A stretch of 64,000 nucleotides of DNA from Aristolochia californica (GCA_029961685.1 JARWKL010000016.1:14576157-14640156); one strand, 5' to 3'. Positions 1 through 13,644 are shown, counted from the first letter of the stretch. Program-made: numbers and translations. Notes: generated by a model not told the origin, from the sequence alone.

Positions 1-1371
1 TCTTAACCGTTTTGGAATGTAAATTGGTAATGGCTTTCTCCACTACGTGAAAGGAAAGCTTCAAAGTAGTTGAAAATGTTAATGCGGAAGAAGAATTTCC
101 TCGAAGCCGTTTATTTATAATTTTTAAACTTCTATGAAAAAACTTTAAAAAAAGAAACTGAAACGGACTTGAATGATTCGGTTTCCAGACCATTTGATCA
201 TTATTTGATTTAAGATCAAATCGTTGCTTTGAATTTCTATAAAACTGAAAACTCCTCCTGCTTTGTCGTAGTCGAATTGACTGGTAAAGTATATGTTTTG
301 AGAAGATCGGAAGAAAGTCTGCAACAAGGTCTGAAATGAAATTTTTAATCTCAACCATGGGAGGCCAGACTCGGAGAAAGGCAAACAATTGGAGTAAATG
401 AAGTTCTGCCGTCCTCTGAGAAAAAAACAAGTCCAAGGGACAGCAAGAGCATTAAAGAAACAGAGCGATAAGCTTATTTTTTCAACTCAACCGGGCGGCT
501 TGTCTTCCTTGTGTTTATCGAAACAGACAAGAAGAAGACCCATTCTGTAAGACGAATTAAATAAGCTCATTCTTCTCTTCTTCTTCCTCTTCTTAGACAT
601 TTTAGTCTGCCATTTTCTGCAGAATCTGGTTTATGAAAATGGCAATCAGTGATGTTAAACTAAACAAAAATCTGTCTGATTAGGCCTGTGTAAAGCATAA
701 ACAAATGTAGTTGGCGTCGATTTTGATTTCTTTAACAAAACATCCCAAAATGCCAATCCTTAAATTGTCTGTTTCCTCTAACTATCCCCACGGAAAACTT
801 TTCAAGGAAGACAGCTTTGTTCTACTGCTATTTCGGATTAGCTTTTTCTGCAGTGATTCAACTGGTGAAGTTGTGATTGAATCAATGGTCATGAAGAAGC
901 CCTGCAGAGAGTTCAATGGAAAATCTAAAGCTGAAAGTGAGAATGAGATCATACCTTTTTTTACCAGATGGATGCTAATATTCAAGCTAAAAAAGGAAGA
1001 ACTATGTCTAATCAAAAGAACTCAAAACAAGATGTATAAGTTGATCTGTGGAAGGCATTTGAGAAGTGGAGTTACCGTGAATTACTCAGTAATTACATGC
1101 TTCGTTAATGAGTTTTGAACTGTCAGCTTTTGATCGGAATATATTTGAGCGTTTCAATCGTACAAGGAGGTTGAGGAACCAATTAATAGGAGTTTTCATT
1201 TTGTTGGCTGAAGCAGATTCTGGGAAGAATGAAACCTGTGAGCTATTTTTGGATGAAAGTGGATACCTTAATAAATCATGTATTAAGGCATTTGTTATGT
1301 TCTGCATGGTTCCTATTTAAGTTTGTGTTATTCATGTATCAAACTCATTTTTGAAAATTAGAGACACTAAC
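1..1371. other. No recognisable gene
   Basis: About 1.4 kb of moderately AT-rich sequence. Open frames on both strands reach at most about 135 codons, overlap one another, show no conserved motif and lack a convincing start. I see no splice-site series, RNA gene or transposon end here. It could be the flank of a gene outside the window. Confidence 0.5.
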
Positions 1372-2898
1372 GGTCCGTTTCAAACCTCACAGAAAATAAA
1401 AGAAAACAAGAATTTGGTAAGTTCAGGGAAAAGTGGGAGGGAAAGTAAAGTACTTGTTTGTGTTAGTGTGCGCAATGAAAAGTGCAATGTAAAGTACTTG
1501 TTTGTGATAGTGTGCACAATGTAAAGTACAGTGTAAATTATTTATTTGTGTTAGTGTGCACAAAGGAAAGTGTGGTGTAAAGTACAAATAAATTATTTAT
1601 TAAATAAAATATTTTGATATATCTAACTTTCAAAAAATTAAATTAATATTAGTTAATAAATAAAATATATTAAATATAACAATTAAATAAATTCTTACTT
1701 TTATATTATTAAAATTTTAATTTTGTAATATCTAGATATGAAATAATTATACAAACATCGTACTACACAACGTACTACACAAACATCGTAATAATAAAAA
1801 TAAAAATAATACAAATATAACTCAATCACTTATTTAATATAAAAAATTACAATTGTATATACAAAAATACAACACACAAAATATTTGTCAAATTAGGGAG
1901 GGGAAATAGGGTGGATCTAGTTCCTTTTTTTAGCTTTTTTTTGTCAAATTAGAAGTTGGGGTTTAAGGTTACGGGTTCGGGGTAAAGTTGAGTTATTAAA
2001 AATATGGCTCGAGGTTAGGTTAAGTGTTTAGAAACTCCACTTGACCCAAACATTCAACAAAGGTAAAATTATTTTAAAAGGAACGAAAGAAAATAAAAAT
2101 AAATTATTAGCTTTAATATACTTTATAATTAAAAAATAAAATTGGGAAGTAATTAAATACTAAGTATTGCATAATGAAAAAGTCCAAAATATGAATATAA
2201 AATCAAAAATAGAAAAAGGAGATTATAAAAAAAAAAAATAGAACATAAATAATAACAATGGTTATTTAAAAGAAAAAATTAATAATAGTTATTATGGCGT
2301 GCGTTGCATTGAGTTACAGTTCGTCTTCCTCGCTCAGCAAGTGGAACAAATAACGGAGGTTGCAGCGAGTGGAGTGAATAATGGAGGTTGCAGCGAGGAG
2401 AGAAGTCATTGGTGCAAGGGACAACAAGAGGAAAAGAGTCAAGCGCCGGGGAAAGGTCGCAGAGGGGGCAATTGAAATGGCCGAAGGTCACGAGCGAGAG
2501 AAGAGTCGGAGAGGTTGCAGAAAGGGGAGAGAAGTCGCCAAAGGTCGTTGATGCTGGGGATGGCAAGAGGAAAAGAGTCGAACGCCAGAGACAAGTCGCA
2601 CAAAGGGCGATTGAAATTGCCGAAGGTCGGTCGCGAACGAGAAAGATTTTTTTTTCTCCGAAGCTCTCATTCGACAGAGTCTTCCTTCCCGACAACCCGA
2701 TGTAATTGAGGGAAAATGAATTCAAAGTTCGACCCCTCTGAATTCACTTTCCCTCCCATTGTGCCTAAAACAAGGAAAAGTAAAATACATTTGTATTTTA
2801 CTTTCCCCCTGCACTTACGCTGCACACTATCAACTTTTGGCATATTTTACCCAGCGTAAGTGAAATACATCTCACTTACGCTGGGCACTAACAGGGCC
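1372..2898. mobile_element. Putative non-autonomous DNA transposon, AT-rich arms around a GC-rich core
   Basis: The left edge reads GGTCCGTTTC and the right edge, reverse-complemented, reads GGCCCTGTTAG, so the ends are only loosely inverted. TAA lies one base outside the left edge and directly outside the right one, which would suit a PIF/Harbinger-like target, but the fit is imperfect. The left arm repeats a unit of the type GTGTTAGTGTGCACAATG about three times. The right arm holds a palindromic repeat around CAGCGTAAGTG. The AT-rich arms enclose a purine- and GC-rich core (about 2290-2700) made of two roughly 128-bp tandem copies. No transposase is visible. Similar AT-rich arms occur near 42.1, 56.4 and 58.4 kb. 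The superfamily is uncertain. Confidence 0.4.
2395..2650. repeat. Two tandem copies of a ~128-bp GC-rich unit
   Basis: Motifs such as AGAAGTC, GGCAAGAGGAAAAGAGTC and TTGAAATGGCCGAAGGTC recur at an offset of about 128 bp (first copy from about 2395, second from about 2523). Both strands have open frames across it because the unit is GC-rich; I do not think it is coding. It forms the core of the surrounding AT-rich element. Confidence 0.55.
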
Positions 2899-3576
2899 TA
2901 AACTGTGTTAATACATTTTAGTTAAATTCTTGAGAGAATTTACATTCTTCCTTTTAACTTTCCTCATTTACTAACATGGCCAAATGTGTGCCAGTTGTGC
3001 GTGCAACCATACTTTTGAAAATTGCATTCAGCATTTCAAATAATGTCCACATTAGGTCTCCTTAATAGGGTCACCCGGCTTTTAGCCAAAAATCTGCCTT
3101 AAAGTCGACAAGGTCTTCTTGGCCAACTGCCTCTGCGTGAAGAGAATTTGCAGTTGAAGGGCACATGCACATGGCCATTCTCTAAGCATTTAATCATAGA
3201 TAAGCAACCCCATCAAAATTGACGCAAACCAGCCTGTATAAATTAAATTTCAAAGCTGTTGATTGCTAAGAAATGGTTTCAACTACTGTACCATTCCCTC
3301 AGTGACCACAGTATCAATACTCAGTGCAGACAGCATTTATGAGAAGCAAGCTGGTCCTAGAGTTCAGAATGGTTTTATTAATACAGAAGGTCGGAGACAA
3401 TGCTCCCAGATTGGGTAAAAGTGGTCTACTGAATATCCTCTATTCTCCATAAGAATGAATTGAATGGCCCAAACAGCACAAAAGAAGTGAAACAACGAAA
3501 GTTACATTTTTTTTTTTTTCTGAGAAAAGGACCAGGACTCTCTGTACACAATGTGCAAAATAATTGACCCACTTTC

Positions 3577-6500
3577 CTACATGGAAGCAAGGAGCTCTCT
3601 CATCTCAGCTACTGATGGGATGGTCTCAGTAGGATAAATTTTGGCAACCAGTTGTGCAAAGCTATCATACTTATCCAAAAACTCTTTCTGCAGACAGAAG
3701 GATATTGTTAGGTGACGAATACCCATTTCATAGTCAAGTTGTCACAAGCTTCATCTCCAAAAATTCACAACCCATGGGAGCTGACATTTCCCAAAAAGAC
3801 ATAAAACAGATGAACATTGGAAACAGGCCACCTATACCTTGCATTTATCCCATAATGATGGGAGCAACTCTTCAGACGTCAAGTTCTTCTGTAATTTTCT
3901 GTACATTGCACTGATGGACTTGTCCACCTGTATGCACAACATAGAAATTGTTCTTTTAATAGGAAATAGATCTAGTGGCTTAGCTTAATATTAATAATAC
4001 CCTTTCCACATACCCCTGATAGGCTTGATTTCAGTGTCTTCCGGAGATCCATTTTTGATAGTCCAAGTTGGAAAGGAATCTTGAGAAAATTGAACCATAT
4101 GTCAGTAATATTTTGAATCTAAAAATATTGGATGTCCCCGAAGAGAGATCAAAGATACTAATTGAACTGCATCAGCATCCTCTCTTACCTCCTCTGGCGA
4201 AATAGTGAACATTAAATCCTCAACTCTACGAGCAAATTGGAACAGTTTTTCAAATTGCTGGAAATAACGGCATTGGAATAAGAGTTTGTCACATATACAG
4301 GATAGAATCTCTAACTTGCAGGATAAAAGACAATTATGACCAAGTTGTTGATCAAAAAGAAACATAAACCTCTCACAACTTGCAAATGCTAAATCCAAAA
4401 CAGACAAGGAAGTTGCAGCAAACTACTTACATAATATATGATCACGTTGATGTGGCGTGTACATGCTTGTTCATAAGATTCACTTGCTTGGTGGTAGAAC
4501 TTTGCCAGTGTTGGCACATCATTGGCTAGTTCATAAAGACTGCATAAAGCATATTGTCATTTGAAAGTGGAGCATTAAATATTAACATGATACTTCAAAA
4601 AAAAAAAAAAAAAAAAGTTTCATTTCTAATCAATCTAAAACTAACCTCTTCGTTTAGAAAGACAAAAAAGCTTGGACTTTATTTAGAGCAGTACCTGTTC
4701 TGGAAGGCAGCATAATTCTCCAGCAGAACAATTTCAGCGTACTTAGGATCAACTTGTGCAATTTTCTCCAATGTCACAAACATTATGCTTACCTGGATCA
4801 AGATAAAATATCATCCTGCATGTCAAGTTTCAACTTTTAAGCTGTAAAGTTAATATATCAAGGTTCTTCTTTTATGTGTACATTTTAGAATTAACTCCTC
4901 AGGTTGAAGATTTCATGGCATTAAAACATCTCCTGCAGTTAGACAACCTATAATACACACCAGATATCAGCAGACAAGAAATACCCACTAGTTTAGTGTA
5001 TGCTTGGTCAACTAAATCTCTGGACTGCCCCTGAATGTACTGCTCCATACGAGCAGCAAGAATTGCAAATCTGCAGACATACACAAGGAATAAGATATTT
5101 CATCAAATATTGACGTACAAATCTATTCAAAGTAGGTATTCAACAAAAATAAGAAAATATTGAAGAATGGACACACTGCTTTGCAGTTACATATTCACCA
5201 TCAACCACCTTAGTTGAGGCTCACCTTGGGATATAAGAAAGCACACCCGTTTGCCGCACATTGCGCTCATTCCTTTCAATCTGGTGACAAGCTTCATCCA
5301 CAAACTGGAAAGACGGACATGAGACTTTTATATGTAACTAATTAATTCTAATGAGCGAAAGATATCAAGGGAAGAAAAAAGACAAACAAAAAGATGAAAA
5401 GAGACACAGTTGACAAACTTTATTAAACTGTAAAGATATTCTCGACTCCAGGTCGTCAAGCAAGAGGCGCACAAATCCTGCTGCATCAGCTTTCTGACCA
5501 GAAAGATAGCGTTCAGTGATCCCATGCATTGATATGCAGCGCAACGGATCAATCTTGTACGCCCAGTCCACCACACTAAAAAAGTCCTCCTGCAAATCTC
5601 AGGCACCCACAATGTTTACTGAGAAATCATCTTTAATGAATATTTTTAAAAAGAATTGTACTTTAGAAGGAAAAACAATCATGGTAGCAGTGGAAGCAAG
5701 GTGTGTTCCATTTAGGTGCTGGCCATTTCATGTACCGTCTTTTGACCATCATCAGATTAAGTTAATAACAGATCTACTTAGCTAAGTGCTTCCATAGAAA
5801 GGATATCAGTCAACCATCTCAAAATATAGGTACCTGTTGCCTCCTTGAAGAGTTTGTCTTCCTTTAGACAAATCTAGATGGATCTATGGTCATTTATACC
5901 TTCATTTAGAGATATTAAAGCACCATCATTGACAATTAATTCTTTCTTCAAGAGGAAGAGAGGAGCATTTTTGGTAGCTTCTAAAATCATCTCTTAAAGC
6001 TAAGCAGCAATTTTTGAAAATTCATATAGAAGAAGCAAGAAGTAACATCATTGGTGACAATTGCTAGAAACAATTTTTTTTGGAAATGGTGTGAAGTGAT
6101 TTACTTCATAGGTGACAAACAATACAGCCAAAGGAGGATTAATCCCCAGCCTTTGCAAAGGGAAGGAGGGAGGGGCAACAAGTCGAAGCCGAGACACCCA
6201 TCTTTGTCAGAAATAACATGTATTATTGCAGGAAAGGATAAAGAAATTATATCCGTAAGATTAAAGGATTAGAATATTACTTGAATCCCATCAAGCAACT
6301 CATGTAGTGATTCATTCAGTGATCCCAGCTCTATAGAAGTTCTACCTAAAACAAGAAACAAGAAAAGTCTAGTCCCTTGATACTAAAATTTTGTGAAAAA
6401 ACATTTGAAATTGAAAAAAACATTTACTAGGTTTGATGTCATTCCCGTCCATGTCCATAGGGCTTAAATCATCATCGTTAGCATCATCATCAGATCCATT

Positions 6501-9500
6501 TTTGTTTGGAGCAAGTGTAGGAACCTCAAAGCACATGAAGTGTGCAAAGAAAGAACTCTGCATGGTAAGAGTGAACAAGCAGTTAAAACTTCATAGCATG
6601 ACAGAAAGAAGAGAGTTAGGGGGTAGGGGTGGGGGAGGAAAGAGAGTGACTTCAACAACAAGGAGAGGAATAAAAATTGTTAGCATGACAGAGAGAAGAG
6701 AGGAAGGGAGTTGGAGTGGGAGAGGGAAGAGAGTGACCTCATCAACAAGGAGAGGAATAAAAATTGTTAGCATTTTTCCATATGCATCTGAAACATTAGA
6801 AGTATCCGCATTGTTCATTGCTTGGTTGGGACCAACAGAACCTTCAAGCCAGACAGCTGGATTTCTAGAGGCTTTAGTACTTGCACGGAGCTCATTTGCA
6901 AACTCGCGAGCCTGTACATCATAAGGATCTAGGTTTTTCAATTTTTGTAGTAAATTCATCACCAGTGCTAAAGATCATTTAATGAAAAAAAAAAAAAAAA
7001 ACTCTACTCACCTCCCGACGAAGCAACAAATTCAGGGAATGACAGTATGCTTTCCTCAAGGGGCCCAAACAATTTTTATCAAGACTCTGAAAAGTTCAAT
7101 TATCAGAACAATGAATTGCAACATCCCAAGTAACTGAAAAGGAATACATAATAATGCTTTCCACTAAAATTAGAAAACCTTCAAGTGCTGCAGAAGTCGT
7201 GCATATGTTCTGCACTTATAACGAAGGTCAGCATGATCAGGCCTCTTCAATTGACCTCTCTGAATCCCATCAATCGCCAACAGTGAGATTTCATTAAGCA
7301 AAAGATCTTTAACCAGTGGCAGGATAATCAACATGCACCAAAAGGATATTTACCTGAGAGAAGTAGCTCTTGTCATGTATCATAAAATCCACTAAACTAG
7401 CAAAGTAGTTTCTTAAAAAATCTGATGCACGACGAACAAATGCAGCTTTTAACTTTTCCAATTCTGCACGCTTTTCCTTAACCTGTGGAGATTTCATCAC
7501 AAACTTTTAAGAGTATGCATTACAGTATGAAATGACAGCATAAATTTTGCATTCGCAATATATCTTAAACATTGACAACCAGGTGAAATGAAACTTTCTT
7601 TTCATTTGAATGAAGAAAGAATTTTATTTAGACACAAAAATAAAATAAACAGACCCATCACCCAGAGATGTAACGAAGAAACAAACAGGAAAATAAAGCT
7701 GACCAAGCACAAGCTAAATAGGAGAACAGCTGCTTAATTGACAGGAAGCTCCTTTCTAAGCGAGTGAGTCAGCAATGGAGTTTAACTTCAAGGTCAAACC
7801 ACATGGGTAGAAAATTTGAGGTTATTTTTCAAGTTAAAGTTTTATATAATATTCGTTAAAATACTCCTGTTAGCTAAACATGTACAAACATGAGTTGGCC
7901 ACAAAAATTACATTTGTGCTAAAAATCATAGTTACTAGTGAAGAAGTTAACATACAGCACACATATTTTCATAGCAAGGATCCACATTTGGAACTTCTAA
8001 AGCTCGTAAAGCACCAGTTAACCATTCACATGCTTCAACATTTTGGACCATGCGAGCCTCATCAAACGAACCTCCAGTCAAAGATGCTGCATACTGTAGT
8101 TGAAAGAAATTGTTAGAAGTTATCATGGTATTGAAAACAATAGGCAAACCAACTGAAAACAAGTATATCCAAAGTATGCAGATGCAAAATCATTTGAAAG
8201 AGCATACCTCAGATGGGACACGCAAACGTTCAAGAAGCTTATCAATCTCCTCAATGAGTGTTTTATTATTCACAGACTGCAACTCCAATTTATTGTTTCG
8301 GGATTCAATCTGAACAACAAACAGTAGAGGGAATGGGAATGAGAAAGACATTGGAATTCAAACAATAACAAGACTTCTCACTCATACCACCAGAACAATA
8401 ATGAGAAAGGAAACAACAAGTAATCAATTACAACAAAATATTACCAGAGGCTGACATCCAACTAGCTTTCTAAAATGAAGTCCACTAGAACAAGAAAAAT
8501 GGCCATACCGATTCTATATCCTCTCTCATGTGCCTAAGCTTCACATTGAAAATACCTAGCCACTCATCCATATCTTCAAGACAAATAGTTGCAGTTTCCA
8601 GTCCCTGTGTCACCTGTTGTAGCTCACAGCATTTAAAAAAATGAGAGGTCAACCAAAACATATCAGCAGATTCAACTTCTTTAAAAGATAAAGAATCTGC
8701 CAACAACTTCGAAGTCCAATTAAGGAAAATATTAGCACAAATACTAACACAGTTCTGTCCAAACTCTATGCAATGTACACTGATTAGAGCCATCACATCA
8801 TAACCAAACCTCTTGTACTTCCAAGGCCATGAAGATAACATGATATAGAAGAATGCTAGACATACCTCTTCAAGCTGTGGTTCACTTTCCAAAATAGCAT
8901 GTATATTTGCAGCTTCCAGTGCTTGAAGCTCTCTCTTTAATCTTTCAGAAAATGCTTCTGCTTCACCAATCCCCATAACATACCTGTATAAATCAGTATA
9001 AAATGGTCAAATTTGTTTGAACAGCACAATGTAACAACACAAACCTAAAAGAGAATAAATAGTCAATTCCTCCAACACCTATTGGCTCTTCACAAATACT
9101 GATTTTATGTTCTTATAATGAGAAGCAAGATCAAGTGCTTCTTTTTTATTTATAAAGAAAGCAAGTTCAAGTATTTGACATTAAGACAAAGGGACTGCGT
9201 AGAAAAAGCTTACAACTTTCTTTTTCAGAACATGTGAGAGATAGATAGTACATACGTTCCAAGAAGAGCCTCCATGTCCTCTTCTTCAGCTTGGGAAACG
9301 AGGTCTCTTTCAACAGTGACTTTCATGTCATCTTCCATTATTAGAGATACAGCTGGCCCAGCATCACTAATCACTTGATTGGGAACTGTAGTTGTATTTT
9401 CCTAGTAGAAATTGATAATGTTGTTGTTAAAGTGGAGTTTATCAGATTCTATGTAAATAAGTTTCTTACAGCAGCAGTGCAGTATTATGCAAGATAATCT

Positions 9501-12500
9501 CATAAAGACTTTGGTAATAGATTGTGAAAATCAAAAGACTAAAATTCAGAAATAGGAGAAAATGAGAATTGGCTTATTGTTGACTTTCACAAGCTTAAAT
9601 TAAACCAAAACACAGACATGTTTAGCAAAGCAGAGAATCATGAATCAAAATTTGAGGGGAACGCAACAAATTCTTTTAAACTGCATTTTAGCCAAAGAGT
9701 GATCCAGAATAGTGGATGTAAACTCAGCATGAAAAAAATATTTAAAAAAAAAAGAAATGCAACTCTCATTAAATAGCAGAAAATTAAATATTCACATACC
9801 TTTGCCCAAAGAGCCATCTCAACCACATCTATACCAACGACTTTAGGAGGACGTCCTAATACTTCCCTGCACATGTTTAAGATACACAGAAGAAGGCGGT
9901 TCCTGAAAAAGAGAAAACAAGTTGTGAAGTTATTATTTCTTTAATGCACTGTAAATATAGCAACCATAATTATCTCAGAAATTCTAGAACGTCATCCTAT
10001 GTGCAATTAGAAAAAGATTCACAGATAATGTATGAAATAAATAAACAACATTGACATACAAAACTTTCCTCAAGAGTCATTACCTGTCATCAAGGTTGCG
10101 CATGGTCCACTGAGGTGGAGCCACACTCTGATTTCTAAGGTTGTCAAATCCCTATATAGATACAATAAAAACAGAGAACAAATATAATAGATAAGTATTT
10201 TTTGAAATTTGAAATTCATAAATATGAAAAATTCACAAGGGAACCATAATTTGGCTTCTTCTCTTTGGCTGAATATATACTATTTTTTTTTTGTAATAAC
10301 AGTACAAAATAAGATTCCATTAGCAGCCTGCACAGGAAAAGAAAAACTTCTCTACAGGCTAAACCATTTAAGTGAATTGATGCATAGATTATTACCAGCA
10401 TAAACGTACAGCCAGAGGGATCATTTGCAATAACCTCCACTTTTGAAAGATGTTTGAGTTTGTATAATTTTGCTGGCTAGACAACCAAAAGCATTTCAAA
10501 TGAAAAGAAACAAAATCAGTACCATAAGAAGGAACATCAAGAGAATACAACATGAACCAAATATTTACCTCAAGAACTCCTCCAGTTGAATATTTCAGAA
10601 CACGGAGAAGAGCTTTAGTCCTCTGACCTTTGGAGGAAGTCTTGGCTGCAAAAGAAAAGTTTCAGTCACATCTTGTATCAACATTAAGTCAGGTAAACAA
10701 AAAGCACTTCACATTTTTATGTCAGAGATAAGAGTGATATACACTACAAGCAGTAATTGCTCTTCCAATATGACCATGATACCAATTTGAACATAATCAA
10801 AAATATCAAATGACTTAGCAAATAAACATATAAATGTGAAGTGAAGGCTGGAGAATAAGGATAGATACTCTACACTGATTTCTTTTTTTCAGAAAATGGA
10901 AACAGAGAAAGTACTGGGGGGCCCTGAGGGGGGATACAAGAAGAAAGCAGCAACGCAAAACTAAATAAGAAAATAAAAAAAAGGAAAATTAAATTCAAAC
11001 AACACTAAGCCAAGCCAAGGAGTAGAGTCCCCAACAACAAGGCATAGTTGGAGAACTCCATTCCTATCAAGAGAGTCGACAACATGATTGGCTTCGCGAA
11101 GGACATACTCTCAAGAGATGGTGAGCTGCATGTTGATCTCCATGACAGCACAGAAAGTCTGATAAAGATGCCAAAATCAAATTTACATATTTATTCACAG
11201 GATATGGCACCTGTAAATAGCCATCACCGTCAGTACCAAAACTTCTAGATTGTATTTATTCAGTTTCTTGCAACTGGTAGCATGAGAAATAATCTTGCAA
11301 ATTTCTATAGCTATTTCATCAGCTTTCACTTGCAAGTTTTAGTTTTCAGTGATGACATTTTCTTAAACTTCCCACTCCAAGCTCACCTCAGAACTATCTC
11401 TGTAGAATTGATAGAAACAATCTCACAACCTGCTTCATGGAACAAGGACCTACAATTTCAAAAATATATTCTGCCCAACCCAGTAATAAGTAATATGTGA
11501 TAACCTTCTTCCAAGGAAACATGACTCTACCAGTTATGAGTGTGCAAGCATTCTGGATAAAATAACTTGTGGTAAGCTCAGTGAAAGAGGCCTCTAGGTT
11601 TTCATTAAAGCTTATAGATACAACAAGCCCTATCCTCCATTCCTCCTTCATTGTCCTCTAACTTTTGCTACTTGGGGGTCCATCAGCAAGTTGGGGCTTA
11701 TTTATGCCTCCCATACTCCTTTTTCTGAGCTTCTTGTTCAGTTTCACTCTTGCAGGTCTCACAAGGCCAACAGAATTTTCTAGAATTAGCCATTGAAACT
11801 GCCCCAGGGGGTTGTGCAATGACGGCAATATAAGAAGACATTAAGTGGCTCTTCCAGCTCTTTGGTAACACCATTGGAGGCATCATGCGTACTTCAGAGA
11901 ACATGTGTCTTCTGAACCTTACTACCTAGGTTCCCACTAGACTGGAGTAGCTGAAGCTAAACTTAAATGGTAATTCCTATAAAACTTCAGGTGAGCTGGA
12001 TAGGAAGTGTCATCAGGAAACACAATCGTAAGATTCTCCTCCTCTTTCAGGTTCAGCTCTCAGATGCAACTTTGAGGAGGCCAAGGCCTCCCTAGATAAA
12101 TGCTTTTTTCCACAGTGTTAAGCTCTCTACTACCAGCATTTCTTCTTACCCTTAACCATTGAAGGACACTCCACTATTGTTTTAGGCAGATCTCCTCCTC
12201 CTTGGAGGCTGGAGCGTATCTATGGATAAATTTCACTATCATATACTAACTCCTTTCCACTTACAGGCTGAAAGCAGATAGTTAAGCCAATGAAACTGTT
12301 CCCTCAACAGCATGTTTCTGCGGGTAACACCATCCCCCTAGTATCTAAAGGCTTGAGTTTATTCCTCTCACTCTCATTAATATTTCCTATTATGTCTTGC
12401 TACTTTCAAAAAAAATATTCCATAGTATTTAATGCAAAGCTCATCAAATTTGCAAAGAGAACAAAATAAAATAGAAAAGAAGATGAGCATGCCCTGAAAT

Positions 12501-13644
12501 TAATAAGTGTAGTGCTCGGAGAAACTTGCAAAAGAAAGAGATGTAGCAACCACCAGGGCAAGTTTCTCAAAGTTGCTTTTTGAATATTGGCAACATTGCT
12601 CTACTCTTTTCTTCAAGTCAGATACCCACTTGATTTGTATGTAGTGGGGCATCATCAAAGTTTTTTTCAAATTTTGTTGCTTTTAATTTGAATACTCTGC
12701 TATTCTGTTATATCCCTTGTGAACTCCATTTTTTGTCTCCAGTTTTTGGTTGAGAAAATGAGTAGATTACGTTGAAAGATAAAAATGCAAATGGGAGACA
12801 GAGGCTAAGCCTTCAGCTTCAGGGAACCAGCCAGGAGGGTTAACAACGGCAGCATGCTGACGCATCACACACTCTCCCAAAGCATTTTTAATATAACTGG
12901 TGGCCCCCAAGTTACAGCAAGCCGCCAAGAGATTATACGAGAACCAAGCCGAAGTTCTATCAACAATGTTTTTTCAAACCTCGATACTGACAACTGAAAC
13001 TCCCATATGTCACCAACTGCACACTTTCTTAAGTACAGGCTCCCACATTTTTATTTTCATGGTTTGTATCATACAACTTGCATATCTAAACAGTGAACGA
13101 TGAAATTACATTGACAAAAGAGATGGTTATGCATAACCTTGTTCGAAGTTTAATCCTATAATTAAGCAGATAGAGTTACAATGACATTTGTTTTATTTTA
13201 TGCAAAACACACAATACACACAATCGATGCAAAGCCCCGGAGAGACTTGGAACACAAGATATAACACTAGAAGCCCCCCACGAAGCCAGTAAGCAAAACG
13301 TCAATCTACAGAATTATTCTGCCGTCACACGTCAACTGAAACAGATCTCAGACGACACAGAAGAACAGGATTATTGACAACCAAAACAAGCAGAAACAGA
13401 GAGGAAAAACGAAAACTGAGAAATCCGAGAGAAATTCGGAGAGGAGAAAAAAGCACTTACTTGATATCGCGAGAACCCTCGGCTTCGCCATGTGCTGCCG
13501 ACCCAATCGGCCAGATTTCCCCCAGATCCCCCGGCTCTTGGCAACTCGGATAGACATGACAACCTTTTGCTTGGTCCCCGTGGAGTCGATGGCGGCCTCG
13601 CAGGCTCGCCTGAGCTCCTGGTCGTCAGCACTCGATCTAGCCAT
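3577..13644 (-). CDS. Exocyst complex component SEC3 (SEC3A/B-like), 25 exons
   Basis: This is the plant exocyst subunit SEC3, which helps tether secretory vesicles to the plasma membrane during polarised exocytosis. Coding exons in transcript order: 13461-13644, 10569-10645, 10396-10476, 10084-10151, 9800-9902, 9256-9401, 8866-8983, 8509-8613, 8208-8309, 7956-8093, 7354-7482, 7179-7259, 7012-7086, 6738-6911, 6428-6557, 6281-6345, 5419-5589, 5225-5304, 4989-5070, 4695-4792, 4431-4539, 4189-4257, 4014-4079, 3838-3927, 3577-3687. They sum to 2652 nt, 883 residues, matching Arabidopsis SEC3 (about 887). The protein starts [20 protein letters not shown] and ends MRELLASM. Recognisable segments include [14 protein letters not shown] (N-terminal PH-like phosphoinositide-binding region), [18 protein letters not shown] (central coiled coil) and [20 protein letters not shown] (C-terminal helical region). 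All introns are GT-AG. The exon-14 donor is a weak GTCACT and lies in an 87-bp duplication. Intron 1 (2.8 kb) holds retroelement debris. Exon edges were read by eye and could be off by a base. Confidence 0.95.
6595..6768. repeat. 87-bp tandem duplication covering a SEC3 exon end and splice donor
   Basis: Copy A is 6595-6681 and copy B is 6682-6768. Both contain, on the minus strand, the coding end [10 protein letters not shown], the donor context GTCACTC and a purine/pyrimidine-biased stretch of intron. Copy B is the true end of exon 14, where the sequence reads ...LLVDE then GTCACT. Copy A is a near-identical relic now inside the intron, reading ...LLVVE then GTCACT. The unit is exactly 29 codons and has no stop between the two donors, so use of the copy-A donor (exon end at 6651) would insert 29 residues in frame. 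Confidence 0.85.
11020..11260 (-). pseudogene. Possible LINE ribonuclease-H remnant in SEC3 intron 1
   Basis: On the minus strand, around 11045-11110, the translation reads [18 protein letters not shown]. This matches the hallmark near the end of plant LINE-type RNase H domains (consensus V-REAN-VAD-LA-G). Upstream in that frame is a stop, and relics of the preceding helix appear in other frames. The rest of the 2.8-kb intron (10646-13460) has no clear reading frame, so I cannot define the ends of the insertion. It lies in the sense direction of SEC3. Confidence 0.4.

Noticed and set aside
711..1320. Overlapping open frames of 135 and 70 codons on the plus strand
   Set aside because: The longer begins at a non-ATG codon, neither shows a motif or domain, and opposite-strand frames are similarly open.
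2279..2725. 148-codon minus-strand frame in the GC-rich core of the first element
   Set aside because: The translation mirrors a 128-bp tandem repeat, both strands are open, and no domain is recognisable.
6433..6924. 163-codon plus-strand frame across SEC3 exons 14-15
   Set aside because: Antisense shadow; the conserved exocyst protein with proper splice sites is on the other strand.
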